Positions 27,793-37,613 of a stretch of 64,000 nucleotides of DNA are shown here, piece by piece (the stretch's first letter is position 1; the number at the start of each line of letters is the position of its first letter). The stretch lies in the NCBI GenBank assembly GCA_013416635.1, contig JACCHT010000002.1, forward strand, positions 124,001-188,000. Reading direction: 5' to 3'. A program made the translations under genes and the position numbers. The notes below the pieces were generated by a model. That model saw nothing but the letters and a program-made list of their open reading frames with translations. It did not search any database and was not told the DNA's origin. Source of the stretch: Candidatus Thiodubiliella endoseptemdiera. GTDB lineage: Bacteria > Pseudomonadota > Gammaproteobacteria > PS1 > Pseudothioglobaceae.

Positions 27793-29511
27793 ATGGGCTA
27801 CAAAGACTTTATCACTAAGCTATTCGCTTATCTAAAAAATCACATTGGTAAATTGGTGTTTACTTCCTTGCTGATGATACTTGCAACTGCATTGGAAAGT
27901 GCAATTCCTGAGATTACAGGGCGTATTGTTGATGATTTGTTTGTCGGTGAGCGTAGTGGCGATACTGCGTTACTGTATGCGGGGATATTGTTAATTGTGA
28001 TTGTAGTTAGCTCGTTATTGGCATTGACTTCTACGGCAGCTAGTTCCTGGGTGTCTAATAGAGTAATTATGAACTTGCGTGAAGATATGTTTACCAAGTT
28101 ATTAAAACTACCTAAGACTTATTTTGATAAAAATGCGACGGGAAAAGTGCTGTCAAAATTGACTTACGATGTCGAGCAAATTGCATCTGCAGCTTCAACA
28201 ATTTGGCTAAGTTTTGTTAAATCTTCGATATTTGTACTTATTTTGATTGGCTATTTATTTTACAAAAGTTGGGAGTTGAGTCTGAGTTTGATTGTATTCT
28301 TGCCGTTGGTATATCTCATTGTCAAATTATCATCAAGCCGTATGCGTAATTCCAGCAAGCAAGTGCAGCAATCAATGGGCAATATGACACACTTATTAGA
28401 TGAAAATATTTCTGGCAATTCCTTAGTGAAAATTTATCAAGCACAGCAACAAGAAAATAAAAAATTTGGTAAATTGATTAAAAACATCCGTCAGCAACGC
28501 TTTAAAGTGGATATGACCAGTGCAATTAATATGGCAGTCGTCAATATTTTGATTGGCTTATCGCTCGGCAGTGTGGTGTATTTTTCTGCCACTTATTTAA
28601 AAATGAGTGCAGGTGAGTTTTTGTCTTATTTTACTGCAATGGGCATGCTAGTAAAACCCGCCAAAAGCCTGATAAACATCAACAAACCCCTACAAGGGGC
28701 AATGGCAGCAGGGGAAAGTGTATTTGGCTTAATGGCTGAAAAAGAAGAAGTTAACCAAGGAAAGAAACAATTAAAGGCGGTCAAAGGTGATATTTCATTT
28801 AAAAATGTTTGCTTTGGCTACAACGACAAATGGCAAGTATTAAACAACATTAATTTAGACATTAAAGCAGGGGAAACCGTTGCGATTGTCGGCTCTACAG
28901 GTAGTGGTAAAACGACAATTATTCAATTATTAGCAAAATTTTACTCCATCAATTCAGGCTCAATCAGCATTGATGGCACGGATATTAGTGAATTTGAATT
29001 AGACTCATTGCGTTCACAAATCGCGTTCGTCGATCAAAATGTTCGTCTATTTAATGACAGCGTCAAAGGCAATATCGCACTCGGTCAAATTAAAAATATG
29101 AGCAATGATAAAATTGAGAACGCCGCCAAAGTCTCTAACGCTTATGATTTTATTCAGAAATTGAGTGAAAAATTTGACTCACAAATTGGCGAAGATGGCG
29201 TCTCACTCTCTGGCGGACAACGACAACGATTAGCGATTGCCAGAGCGATTGCCAAAGACAGCCCAATTTTGATTTTGGATGAGGCTACTTCAGCCCTAGA
29301 TTCTGCCACTGAAAAACAAGTGCAATCTGCCATCGATGAAATGCAAAAAAACCGCACCACGATTATCATTGCCCATCGTTTAAGCACTGTGAGAAAAGCA
29401 GATAAAATTATCGTGCTACGACAAGGTAAGATTATTGAGCAAGGTTCACATCAGGCACTACTAGATGCTGATGGCGAGTATGCATCACTCTATAAACATC
29501 AGTTTAATTAA
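27793..29511 (+). CDS. msbA: ABC exporter, MsbA-like (lipid A flippase family)
   Basis: 572-aa half-transporter fusing a six-helix membrane domain (about 1-310) to an ATPase. The ATPase has Walker A GSTGSGKTT, Q-loop IAFVDQNVRLFNDS, signature SLSGGQRQRLAIARA, Walker B ILILDEATSALD and the H-loop IIIAHRLST. Length and architecture fit MsbA (582 aa in E. coli), which flips lipid A-core across the inner membrane. Other type IV exporters share this layout and lpxK is not next to it, so the substrate is inferred. A MITE begins 3 bp after the stop. Confidence 0.8.
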   Translation: MGYKDFITKLFAYLKNHIGKLVFTSLLMILATALESAIPEITGRIVDDLFVGERSGDTALLYAGILLIVIVVSSLLALTSTAASSWVSNRVIMNLREDMFTKLLKLPKTYFDKNATGKVLSKLTYDVEQIASAASTIWLSFVKSSIFVLILIGYLFYKSWELSLSLIVFLPLVYLIVKLSSSRMRNSSKQVQQSMGNMTHLLDENISGNSLVKIYQAQQQENKKFGKLIKNIRQQRFKVDMTSAINMAVVNILIGLSLGSVVYFSATYLKMSAGEFLSYFTAMGMLVKPAKSLININKPLQGAMAAGESVFGLMAEKEEVNQGKKQLKAVKGDISFKNVCFGYNDKWQVLNNINLDIKAGETVAIVGSTGSGKTTIIQLLAKFYSINSGSISIDGTDISEFELDSLRSQIAFVDQNVRLFNDSVKGNIALGQIKNMSNDKIENAAKVSNAYDFIQKLSEKFDSQIGEDGVSLSGGQRQRLAIARAIAKDSPILILDEATSALDSATEKQVQSAIDEMQKNRTTIIIAHRLSTVRKADKIIVLRQGKIIEQGSHQALLDADGEYASLYKHQFN

Positions 29512-29513
29512 AT

Positions 29514-29674
29514 GAGACCTTTGCATAAATAGGGATGATTAGCAAAATGACAGATTTTATTAAATTGGAAATTTTTTAAATCCACTCCTAGCAGGGCTAA
29601 GGGTGTTTTTAAAAAGTTTGTAATTTGATGAAAGATGGCGTTTTGATGATTATTCATATTTATGCAAAGGTCTC
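29514..29674 (+). repeat. MITE copy 10
   Basis: Complete 161-bp element with a perfect 5-bp target duplication TAAAT. It starts 3 bp after the msbA stop codon, so it would form the 3' untranslated hairpin of that transcript. Confidence 0.97.
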
Positions 29675-29737
29675 TAAATATTTAGTCGCATACAACACTT
29701 AACAGATTACCAAAAAAAAAGATTGATATTTTTCCAT

Positions 29738-29771
29738 AAAAAAACCCGCCTAAATAAGGCGGGTTTTTGTT
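29738..29771 (-). terminator. Terminator of tandem adhesin C
   Basis: Hairpin AAAACCCGCC-TAAATAA-GGCGGGTTTT with T-rich flanks, just downstream (minus strand) of the stop at 29789. Nearly the same hairpin follows the other paralogues. Confidence 0.9.
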
Positions 29772-29788
29772 TTTATAGGTGTCTTACT

Positions 29789-31180
29789 TTATACAAGAAT
29801 AAGATTATCAGTTATGAAGTGCCCTAATGCAACTGTGTCGGGAGTAGAGGAGCCACCAATACCAGAAACCCCTTGTAGATTGATAACCAAATCAGCAACA
29901 TCATCTGTAACCGTGCCATCAGCATCAATCGTTAGTTTGGCACTACCTGCAGTGCCAGTATCTGACACTGTAATATATTTATCAATATTAGCAAAAAGTG
30001 TCGCTTGGTTACCACTAGCGGTAATAAAATCTTTTAAATCTAATTTATCACCACCAGCACCAAATATGAAGCCAGTTATGGTGTCTTCGCCATTATCTGT
30101 ATTTGCATAAACAAAAATATCACTGCCTGCACCGCCATTTATAGTATCGTTGCCTGCACCACCATTTATAGTATCGTCACCTGCACTACCCGTTATAGTA
30201 TCGGCGTTATCGGTGCCGATATAAAAATTATATGCAAATGCCCAAGTTTTACCTGAGGTATTATCAATACCTGCAAAGTCATTACCCGAGGTGTCAGTTA
30301 TAACGCCTGATGCCATTTTGATGTAATAAACACCTGAAGTTAAACTACTTGGGTTAAGAGTGAGTGTTGTGTCGCTAATATTAGCATTAGTAATGCTAAT
30401 AGTTGCAACTTTTTCTGCGCTATTCCAGATTTCAACAATGCCGCCATTTGTTTTGATGTTTTCAGAAAACTCAATTACTAGATTTGAAGGCTCGCCTAAG
30501 ACATTGGTATCGCTGGTTTTTTCTGTAAAGGTTGGAACTTGTCCATCTACAGAAGAAGGTTGTTGATTGTAGTAGTATTTAAGGGTGCCATAATACTCAC
30601 CCACCACCAAATCTAGGTCGCCATCGCCATCAATATCGGCTAGGGTTGGTGAGGAAGCACTTCCCACATCAATGCCATTAAAAGGATTGTCATCTCCAGT
30701 TTTTTCTTCATAAGCAGGGTTAGAAGTAGTGCCTGTATTTTGATAGTATTTAAGGGTGCCATCACTCTCACCCACCACCAAATCTAGGTCGCCATCGCCG
30801 TCAATATCGGCTAGGGTTGGTGCGGAAAGATTCCCCACATCAATGCCATTAAAAGGATTACTATCTCCAGTTTTTGCTTCATAAGTAGGGTTAGAAGTAG
30901 TGCCTGTATTTTGATAGTATTTAAGGGTGCCATTCCTCTCACCCCCCACCAAATCTAGGTCGCCATCGCCGTCAATATCGACTAGGATTGGTGAGGAATA
31001 ATTTACCACATCAGTGCCATTAAAAGGATTGCTATCTCCAGTTTTTGCTTCATAAGTAGGGTTAGAAGTAGTGCCTGTATTTTGATAGTATTTAAGGGTG
31101 CCATTATCCTCACCCACCACCAAATCTAGGTCACCATCGCCGTCAATATCAGCCAAGTTTGGCGCGGAATAATCTCCCAC
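29789..31180 (-). CDS. Adhesin C fragment: last blades, Ig-like domain, RTX repeats and secretion tail
   Basis: 463-aa open frame. It has four complete VCBS blades with DIDGDGDLDLV calcium loops, an Ig-like domain (VLGEPSNLVIEFSENIKTNG), the RTX nonapeptides near residues 340-365 and the C-terminal tail used by type I secreted proteins. Nearly identical to the end of paralogue B. Its first ATG is internal to a blade; it is not a real start. Confidence 0.8.
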   Translation of the reverse strand: MGDYSAPNLADIDGDGDLDLVVGEDNGTLKYYQNTGTTSNPTYEAKTGDSNPFNGTDVVNYSSPILVDIDGDGDLDLVGGERNGTLKYYQNTGTTSNPTYEAKTGDSNPFNGIDVGNLSAPTLADIDGDGDLDLVVGESDGTLKYYQNTGTTSNPAYEEKTGDDNPFNGIDVGSASSPTLADIDGDGDLDLVVGEYYGTLKYYYNQQPSSVDGQVPTFTEKTSDTNVLGEPSNLVIEFSENIKTNGGIVEIWNSAEKVATISITNANISDTTLTLNPSSLTSGVYYIKMASGVITDTSGNDFAGIDNTSGKTWAFAYNFYIGTDNADTITGSAGDDTINGGAGNDTINGGAGSDIFVYANTDNGEDTITGFIFGAGGDKLDLKDFITASGNQATLFANIDKYITVSDTGTAGSAKLTIDADGTVTDDVADLVINLQGVSGIGGSSTPDTVALGHFITDNLILV

Positions 31181-32115
31181 ATCAATGCCATTAAAAGGAT
31201 TATTGTCTCCAGTTTTTGCTTCATAAGCAGGGCTAGAAGTAGTGCCTGTATTTTGATAGTATTTAAGGGTGCCATTCCTCTCACCACCACCAAATCTAGG
31301 TCGCCATCGCCGTCAATATCAGCCAAGATTGGCACAGAAACATACCCCACATCAATACCCTCAAAAGGATTATTGCCCAAACCTGTTTTTTCAATATACT
31401 CAAGCTTAGTCTTAGCCAACACTACTCTATCAGCGGTAAATACTGGTGCATTACCTGCGACATCTGTTATATTATTTAGCGTAATATCGCTTGTTGGATT
31501 GTCAATATCAAAGTCTGTGGCGGCAATGCTATCTCCAGCTTGAACACTATATTTAAACACCAGTTTCTTATCACCTGCAGTTGTAGAGGCGGTTTTATCC
31601 AAAACAAAGTCTTTGCCTGCAATGACCACTTTAGAGCCTGTGGTGTTATTAAGTTTCAAGGTCTCACTCATTGTCAGTGTTAGGCTAATAACATCGCCTG
31701 TCTTAAAAGCAGATTGTCCTGCTGGAATATCGCTTAAAGTCCATGGATTGGTCGTGATTGGGGTTGGGTTAATGATGTCATAAGTTACTGCTGTGCTAGT
31801 GCTAATTGCTGAATTGGTGCCATCACTAAGCGTTACTACAGCCGTGTAGGTTTTTCCATCGGCTAATTCAGATGGCATAGCAGAATGTGCGAGTGCCCAA
31901 GTGCCGTCAGCTGCAACAGCTGGTAATCCTGAAGTTATTGCTGTGCCTACTGTATTACTACCTTCAAAAAACTCAATTTTGGTAATCGTTAAAGTACCTA
32001 TTCCAGTTACTTTGCCTGAGAGTGCGGTTGCGTCTTTTTCACTATCATTAATGTAGTTATCATCGGCACCTATCCAAGCGATTGTGGTAAAAGTGCTTTG
32101 GTTGCAAATACCCAT
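31126..32115 (-). CDS. Adhesin C fragment: Ig-like domains and first blade of module 3
   Basis: 329-aa frame overlapping its neighbours in different phases. It holds the domain TTIAWIGADDNYINDSEKDATALSG..., the strand-rich TNPWTLSDIPAGQSAFKTGD segment and one blade, then shifts frame near 31290 (one base lost in the CACC run). The ORF start is artificial. Confidence 0.7.
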   Translation of the reverse strand: MGICNQSTFTTIAWIGADDNYINDSEKDATALSGKVTGIGTLTITKIEFFEGSNTVGTAITSGLPAVAADGTWALAHSAMPSELADGKTYTAVVTLSDGTNSAISTSTAVTYDIINPTPITTNPWTLSDIPAGQSAFKTGDVISLTLTMSETLKLNNTTGSKVVIAGKDFVLDKTASTTAGDKKLVFKYSVQAGDSIAATDFDIDNPTSDITLNNITDVAGNAPVFTADRVVLAKTKLEYIEKTGLGNNPFEGIDVGYVSVPILADIDGDGDLDLVVVRGMAPLNTIKIQALLLALLMKQKLETIILLMALMWEIIPRQTWLILTAMVT

Positions 32116-35015
32116 TGGTTAGTATCTTTAGTAATGGCAGCAGCATCGTTACCCGCTATGTCAGTTACTGTGCCTGCATCCATGGTGATATAGTAACTGC
32201 CTTGGGTTAATTTATTATCAGTTAAACCTAATGCTGACACATCAATGGTGAGTTTATCGCCAGCAATGCTGAATTTAGTTGTCTCAGTAATATTAATGGT
32301 TGCTATTACTCCATCATCACTACCTTTAATAACAATACTACCTGTACTACCTGCTTGAATGTCTTCATTAAAATCAAGCGTCAGGTCTGAGGTTTCACCC
32401 AATTCGGCCGAAGCTTGTGTTGTTAGAGTTGGCGCTTGTCCATCTACAGAAGAAGGTTGTTGATTGTAATAATATTTAAGGGTGCCGTCAGTCTCACCTA
32501 TCACCAAATCTAGGTCGCCATCGCCATCAATATCGGCCAGGGTTGGTGCGGAATAACCCCCCACATCAATGCCATCAAAAGGATTATCACCTCCAGTTTT
32601 TGCTTCATAAGCAGGGTTAGAAGTAGTGCCTGTGTTTTGATAGTATTTAAGGGTGCCATTCTGCTCACCCACCACCAAATCTAGGTCGCCATCGCCGTCA
32701 ATATCGGCTAGGGTTGGTTTGGAATAATTTCCCACATCAATGCTATTAAAAGGATTGCTACCTCCAGTTTTTGCTTCATAAGCAGGGTTAGAAGTAGTGC
32801 CTGTGTTTTGATAGTATTTAAGGGTGCCATTACTCTCACCCACCACCAAATCTAGGTCGCCATCGCCGTCAATATCGGCTAGGGTTGGTTTGGAAGAACG
32901 CCCCACATCAATGCCATTAAAAGGATTTTCATCTCCAGTTTTTGCTTCATAAGCAGGGTTAGAAGTAGTGCCTGTATTTTGATAGTATTTAAGGGTGCCA
33001 TTATCCTCACCCATCACCAAATCTAGGTCACCATCGCCGTCAATATCGGCTAGGATTGGTGAGGCAGCATTTCCCACATCAATGCCATTAAAAGGATTGC
33101 TATCTCCAGTTTTTGCTTCATAAGCAGGGTTAGAAGTAGTGCCTGTATTTTGATAGTATTTAAGGGTGCCACCAACCTCACCCACCACCAAATCTAGATC
33201 ACCATCACCATCAATATCAACCAGGGTTGGCGCAGAAACATTCCCCACATCAATACCCTCAAAAGGATTATTGCCCGAACCTGTTTTTTCAATATACTCA
33301 AGCTTAGTCTTGGTCAACACCACTCTATCAGCGGTAAATACTGGTGCATTACCTGCGACATTTGTTATATTATTTAGCGTAATATCGCTTGTTGGATTGT
33401 CAATATCAAAGTCTGTAGCGGCAATGCTATCTCCGGCTTGAACGCTATATTTAAACACCAGTTTCTTATCACCTGCAGTTGTAGAGGCGGTTTTATCCAA
33501 AACAAAGTCTTTGCCTGCAATGACCACTTTAGAGCCTGTGGTGTTATTAAGTTTCAAGGTCTCACTCATTGTCAAAGTTAGGCTGATAACATCCCCTACC
33601 TTAAAAGCAGATTGTCCTGCTGGAATATTGCTTAGAGTCCATGAGTTAGTAGCCGTTGGAGTTGGGGCTTGTCCATCTACAGAAGCAGATTGTTGATTGT
33701 AGTAATATTTAAGGGTGCCATCATTCTCACCCACCACCAAATCTAGGTCGCCATCGCCGTCAATATCGGCTAGGGTTGGTTTGGAAAAATCCCCCACATC
33801 AATGCTATTAAAAGGATTGCTACCTCCAGTTTTTGCTTCATAAGCAGGGTTAGAAGTAGAGCCTGTATTTTGATAGTATTTAAGGGCGCCATTCTCCTCA
33901 CCCACCACCAAATCTAGGTCGCCATCGCCGTCAATATCGGCTAGGGTTGGCGTAGCAAAATCCCCCACATCAATGCTATTAAAAGGATTGCTACCTCCAG
34001 TTTTTGCTTCATAAGCAGGGTTAGAAGTAGTGCCTGTATTTTGATAGTATTTAAGGGTGCCATTCTTCTCACCCACCACCAAATCTAGGTCGCCATCGCC
34101 GTCAATATCGGCTAGGGTTGGTTTGGAAAAATCCCCCACATCAATGCTATTAAAAGGATTATCATCTCCAGTTTTTACTTCATAAGCAGGGTTAGAAGTA
34201 GTGCCTGTATTTTGATAGTATTTAAGGGTGCCATCACGCTCACCCACCACCAAATCTAGGTCGCCATCGCCGTCAATATCGGCTAGGGCTGGTCCGGAAT
34301 AATTCCCCACATTAATGCTATTAAAAGGATTGTCATCTCCAGTTTTTTCTTCATAAGCAGGGTTAGAAGTAGTGCCTGTATTTTGATAGTATTTAAGGGT
34401 GCCGTCACTCTTACCCATCTTACCCACTACCAAATCTAGGTCGCCATCGCCGTCAATATCAGCCAAGGTTGGCGCAGAAACAAACCCCTTAACATTAATA
34501 CCCTCAAAAGGATTATTGCCCGAACCTGTTTTTTCAATATACTCAATCTTAGACAACACTACTCTATCAGCGGTAAATACTGGTGCATTACCTGCGACAT
34601 CTGTTATATTATTTAGCGTAATATCGCTTGTTGGGTTGTCAATATCAAAGTCTGTAGCGGCAATGCTATCTCCAGCTTGAACACTATATTTAAATACCAG
34701 TTTCTTATCACCTGCAGTTGTAGAGGCAGTTTTATCCAAAACAAAGTCTTTGCCTGCAATGACCACTTTAGAGTCTGTGGTGTTATTAAGTTTCAAGGTC
34801 TCACTCATTGTCAGTGTTAGGCTGATAACATCGCCTGTCTTAAAAGCAGATTGTCCTGCTGGAATATCGCTTAAAGTCCATGGATTGGTCGTGATTGGGG
34901 TTGGGTTAATGGTGTCATAAGTTACTGCTGTGCTAGTGATAGTTGTTGAATTGGTGCCATCACTAAGCGTTACTGCAGCCGTGTAGGTTTTTCCATCGGC
35001 TAATTCAGATGGCAT
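32070..35015 (-). CDS. Adhesin C fragment: two five-blade VCBS modules
   Basis: 981-aa frame with ten VCBS blades in two groups of five, separated by a TNSWTLSNIPAGQSAF Ig-like domain and followed by a TTQASAELGETSDL Ig-like domain. Each blade is ~57 residues (PTLADIDGDGDLDLVVGE, then GTLKYYQNTGTTSNPAYE). Frame lost near 32100. Confidence 0.8.
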   Translation of the reverse strand: MPSELADGKTYTAAVTLSDGTNSTTITSTAVTYDTINPTPITTNPWTLSDIPAGQSAFKTGDVISLTLTMSETLKLNNTTDSKVVIAGKDFVLDKTASTTAGDKKLVFKYSVQAGDSIAATDFDIDNPTSDITLNNITDVAGNAPVFTADRVVLSKIEYIEKTGSGNNPFEGINVKGFVSAPTLADIDGDGDLDLVVGKMGKSDGTLKYYQNTGTTSNPAYEEKTGDDNPFNSINVGNYSGPALADIDGDGDLDLVVGERDGTLKYYQNTGTTSNPAYEVKTGDDNPFNSIDVGDFSKPTLADIDGDGDLDLVVGEKNGTLKYYQNTGTTSNPAYEAKTGGSNPFNSIDVGDFATPTLADIDGDGDLDLVVGEENGALKYYQNTGSTSNPAYEAKTGGSNPFNSIDVGDFSKPTLADIDGDGDLDLVVGENDGTLKYYYNQQSASVDGQAPTPTATNSWTLSNIPAGQSAFKVGDVISLTLTMSETLKLNNTTGSKVVIAGKDFVLDKTASTTAGDKKLVFKYSVQAGDSIAATDFDIDNPTSDITLNNITNVAGNAPVFTADRVVLTKTKLEYIEKTGSGNNPFEGIDVGNVSAPTLVDIDGDGDLDLVVGEVGGTLKYYQNTGTTSNPAYEAKTGDSNPFNGIDVGNAASPILADIDGDGDLDLVMGEDNGTLKYYQNTGTTSNPAYEAKTGDENPFNGIDVGRSSKPTLADIDGDGDLDLVVGESNGTLKYYQNTGTTSNPAYEAKTGGSNPFNSIDVGNYSKPTLADIDGDGDLDLVVGEQNGTLKYYQNTGTTSNPAYEAKTGGDNPFDGIDVGGYSAPTLADIDGDGDLDLVIGETDGTLKYYYNQQPSSVDGQAPTLTTQASAELGETSDLTLDFNEDIQAGSTGSIVIKGSDDGVIATINITETTKFSIAGDKLTIDVSALGLTDNKLTQGSYYITMDAGTVTDIAGNDAAAITKDTNQWVFATKALLPQSLG

Positions 35016-35266
35016 AGCAGAATGTGCGAGTGCCCAAGTGCCGTCAGCTGCAACAGCTGGTAATCCTGAAGTTATTGCTGTGCCTACTGTATTACTACCT
35101 TCAAAAACTCAATCTTAGTAATAGATAAGGTACCTGCTCCGCTACTGTGCCTGAGAGTGCGGTTGCGTCTTTTCACTATCATTAATGTAGTTATCATCGG
35201 CACCTATCAAGCGATTGTGGTAAAAGTGCTTTGGTTTCAAATGCCCAAGTGGTGTCAGCACCTAAA

Positions 35267-36571
35267 TTAGTGATACCTGCAAAGGACATTGCCTGCCATA
35301 TCGGTGATTACGCCAGATGCCATTTTGATGTAATAAGTGCCTTCAGTTAAATCAGCAGTAGGATTAATAGTAAGTTTATCGTTAGCAATGCTAATTTTAC
35401 TATTGTCAATAGCAATGGTTTCTACAATGGTATTGTCGCTGGCTTTATGAATGACAATATTGCCTGTGCCGGCTTTGATGTTTTCACTAAAGTCAATTAC
35501 TAGGTTAGAGTCTTCACCCAAGATAACGCTCATTGCTTGTGCGGTGAGAGTAGCAGTAGTAGTATCCACAGTAATCGCCAAAGCATCAGAAACCAAACTT
35601 TCATTACCCGCAGCATCTGTTGCTCTTGCGGTAATGCTGTGTGGAGTTGTGCTTTGGGTTAAACTGATATCAATAGAGAATGTGCCATTAGCCTTTACTA
35701 TTTCAGAGCCTATGGCTGTTGTGTTGGTACCATTGTATAATCTTATAGTAGCACCGACTTCTGCACTGCCTGTGATGGTGAGGTTTGAGGTTTTATTAGT
35801 TAGGTTGTCACTATTACTTGTGCCTGAATCGTCCTCTGTGGCTAAATCTAAACTTATGGGTTTGCTGGGTACAACGGTATCAACTTTATGACTATTACTA
35901 GCGTATTCTGTGCCAATACCTCCTCCAATTGCCGCATCTTTTGCCACACCAACAAATAAGTCAGTTGTTGAGTTATCTGTCACGCTGACTACTAACGAAT
36001 AAACACTGCCACTGCCACTGAAAGCACCTTTTGTTCCACCTGTCACTTCAATATCAGTTTTATCAAAACCAGTAACATCATCTTTAAAAGTAAAAGTATA
36101 GGTAATATCTGTGCCTACCTTTGCCTTGTTAATGATGCTTGTTTCTGCTAAATCATCAGTAATACTTAAACCAATCTCTAAACCTGGAGTTGACTCACTA
36201 CCGTCAATATCAGTGGATATAATTCTCTTAAAAACACCTGCTTCTGATAGCCCATCATCGCCTGTTATATCAATCTTAACAAAACCATTTGCAAAATAAA
36301 CCCTATCGCCATTAGAGGCTGTGAAGGAGACTTCTTCTTGATAATCGGTACCGCCAATATTAACAGTTCTTTCAAAAGTGTAGGTGCTGCCAGCTACTGT
36401 TTGTTTGGTGTATTCATTAAAAGTGCCAGTTAAATAAACAACATCATTGCCACCTGTTGAGGTGAGTCCTGTTGCATCAACTTTTGTGCCTTTGGCAACA
36501 TAAACTGTGTCATTGCCACTATTGCCAGATATCTTAAATACTGAGCCTTTGACACAGGGTAATGTGCTCAC
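35267..36571 (-). CDS. Adhesin C fragment: second N-terminal repeat and Ig-like domains
   Basis: 434-aa frame with VKGSVFKISGNSGNDTVYV, EEVSFTASNGDRVYFANGF, then Ig-like domains (ITYTFTFKDDVTGFDKTDI, LNITGSAEVGATIRLYN type, QAMSVILGEDSNLVIDFSEN). The apparent start is artificial; small deletions at about 36560-36630 separate it from the true N-terminus. Confidence 0.75.
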   Translation of the reverse strand: MSTLPCVKGSVFKISGNSGNDTVYVAKGTKVDATGLTSTGGNDVVYLTGTFNEYTKQTVAGSTYTFERTVNIGGTDYQEEVSFTASNGDRVYFANGFVKIDITGDDGLSEAGVFKRIISTDIDGSESTPGLEIGLSITDDLAETSIINKAKVGTDITYTFTFKDDVTGFDKTDIEVTGGTKGAFSGSGSVYSLVVSVTDNSTTDLFVGVAKDAAIGGGIGTEYASNSHKVDTVVPSKPISLDLATEDDSGTSNSDNLTNKTSNLTITGSAEVGATIRLYNGTNTTAIGSEIVKANGTFSIDISLTQSTTPHSITARATDAAGNESLVSDALAITVDTTTATLTAQAMSVILGEDSNLVIDFSENIKAGTGNIVIHKASDNTIVETIAIDNSKISIANDKLTINPTADLTEGTYYIKMASGVITDMAGNVLCRYH

Positions 36572-36594
36572 CGTTGTTATCAGAAATAAATACT

Positions 36595-37104
36595 TTAGTA
36601 GACCAACTTCACTGGCGTGCCTTTGTCAATGGCGGGTTGACTGGTTAAAGGGTCGGTGGGTGTGCTTGAACTGGAGTCAATATCAGTGGATTTAATTTTC
36701 TGAAAAACGCCTGCATTTGATAGCCCATCATTGCCTGCTATATCAATCTTAAAAAAACCATTTGCAAAATAAACCCTGTCGCCATTAGAGGCTGTGAAGG
36801 AGACTTCTTCTTGGTATTCAGTATCGTTAATAGTAACCGTTCTTTTGAAGGTGTAGGTATTGCCATCTAGTGTTTGTTCGTAGTTGTTAAAAGTGCCGGT
36901 TAAATAAATTGAATCATTGCCACCTGTTGAAGTAAGCCCTGTTGCATCGACTTTGGTGCCTTGTCCTACATAGACGGCATCGTCTCCACTATTGCCAGAT
37001 ACTTTTAATGCTTGTCCGTGAGATTCAACTCCGGTGATATCGGAATACCAGTTGACGAAGAAGCCGTTGGTGTTGCTGATGAAGTATTTTGTTTGTCCTG
37101 GCAT
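36595..37104 (-). CDS. Adhesin C fragment: N-terminus
   Basis: 169-aa frame with the real start at 37104, preceded by ACAGGAC and a promoter. First copy of the N-terminal repeat (GQALKVSGNSGDDAVYVGQG, EEVSFTASNGDRVYFANGF). The same N-terminus occurs at 44913 and 55604. Frame is lost in the ASEVGATKV region, where paralogue B has extra bases. Confidence 0.8.
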   Translation of the reverse strand: MPGQTKYFISNTNGFFVNWYSDITGVESHGQALKVSGNSGDDAVYVGQGTKVDATGLTSTGGNDSIYLTGTFNNYEQTLDGNTYTFKRTVTINDTEYQEEVSFTASNGDRVYFANGFFKIDIAGNDGLSNAGVFQKIKSTDIDSSSSTPTDPLTSQPAIDKGTPVKLVY

Positions 37105-37136
37105 GGGGTTGTCCTGTTTTATAAAAATTAAATTGT

Positions 37137-37166
37137 ATTATACATAACTTATTCCTTCAAGTTCAA
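37137..37166 (-). promoter_or_regulatory. Promoter of tandem adhesin C
   Basis: Minus strand: TTGAAC (-35), 18-bp spacer, TATAAT (-10), about 33 bp before the start at 37104. Identical in paralogue B. Confidence 0.6.
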
Positions 37167-37273
37167 GTTTTTAAATTTTTGGACTTAGTAAACCCTGAAA
37201 ATATTACCAATTTGGTATCTAATCAAGGGGCTTTATTCTAACCCTAATTGTTTCTATTTTGGTTGATATTTTT

Positions 37274-37311
37274 CCATAAAAAACCCGCTTTAATAAGGCG
37301 GGTTTTTTATT
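37274..37311 (-). terminator. Terminator after ghost adhesin 3' end
   Basis: AAACCCGC-TTTAATAA-GCGGGTTT hairpin with T-runs, following the short TDNLILT remnant. Its own gene body is missing. Confidence 0.85.
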
Positions 37312-37345
37312 AGCTTGCTTTATGTAAGAATAAGATTATCAGTTA

Positions 37346-37506
37346 GAGACCTTTGCATAAATAGGGATGATTAGCAAAATGACAGATTTTATTAAATTGG
37401 AAATTTTTTAAATCCACTCCTAGCAGGGCTAAGGGTGTTTTTAAAAAGTTTGTAATTTGATGAAAGATGGCGTTTTGATGATTATTCATATTTATGCAAA
37501 GGTATC
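37346..37506 (+). repeat. MITE copy 11
   Basis: 161-bp element whose last bases read GGTATC instead of GGTCTC. The left flank (AGTTA) is the same as for copy 12, but the right flank differs. It is therefore a duplicate of copy 12 with one side replaced. Confidence 0.95.
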
Positions 37507-37544
37507 TAAGTTCAAGTTTTTAAATTTTTGGTTGATATTTTTCC

Positions 37545-37580
37545 ATAAAAAAACCCGCTTTAATAAGGCGGGTTTTTGTT
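37545..37580 (-). terminator. Terminator of tandem adhesin B
   Basis: AAAACCCGC-TTTAATAA-GCGGGTTTT hairpin plus T-rich stretch downstream of the adhesin B stop (minus strand). Confidence 0.88.
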
Positions 37581-37601
37581 TTTATGGGTGTCTTACTTTA
37601 T

Positions 37602-37612
37602 GCAAAGGTCTC
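37602..37612 (+). repeat. MITE excision footprint
   Basis: GCAAAGGTCTC, the last 11 bp of the MITE, flanked on both sides by TTTAT. The homologous site by adhesin C (around 29789) has a single TTTAT and no insert. This looks like an insertion followed by internal deletion or imprecise excision. Confidence 0.8.
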
Positions 37613-37613
37613 T

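Larger units (their letters stand above)
29789..37104 (-). pseudogene. Tandem secreted Ig/VCBS-repeat protein C, whole locus with frameshifts
   Basis: Reconstructed gene of ~2440 codons read right to left, broken into five ORFs by small deletions. Order from the N-terminus: two copies of an unnamed ~110-residue repeat (start MPGQTKYFISNTNGFFVNW), Ig-like bacterial domains, three five-blade FG-GAP/VCBS propeller modules alternating with Ig-like domains, then RTX-type glycine/aspartate nonapeptides (GSAGDDTINGGAGNDTINGG) and a C-terminal tail ending FITDNLILV. There is no N-terminal signal peptide. The RTX block plus tail indicates type I secretion and calcium-dependent folding outside the cell. 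Surface adhesin or toxin-like host-interaction roles are plausible but unproven. No T1SS genes are nearby. Confidence 0.75.
37105..37613. other. Intergenic region between adhesins B and C
   Basis: 509 bp holding, from left to right, the adhesin C promoter, a terminator, a short ghost of an adhesin 3' end (TDNLILT then stop on the minus strand at 37325-37345), a MITE, a second terminator and an 11-bp MITE footprint next to the adhesin B stop. The first ~400 bp duplicate 44914-45315. Confidence 0.8.

Noticed and set aside
30560..31390. Regularly spaced ~171-bp repeats as a CRISPR-like array
   Set aside because: They are in-frame coding repeats (VCBS blades), too long, without spacers or cas genes.
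35451..35891. Plus-strand ORFs of 60-146 aa opposite the adhesin genes
   Set aside because: They recur at equivalent places in every repeat copy, are rich in Val/Ser/Leu as expected from antisense of Thr/Asp/Gly codons, and lack ribosome sites.
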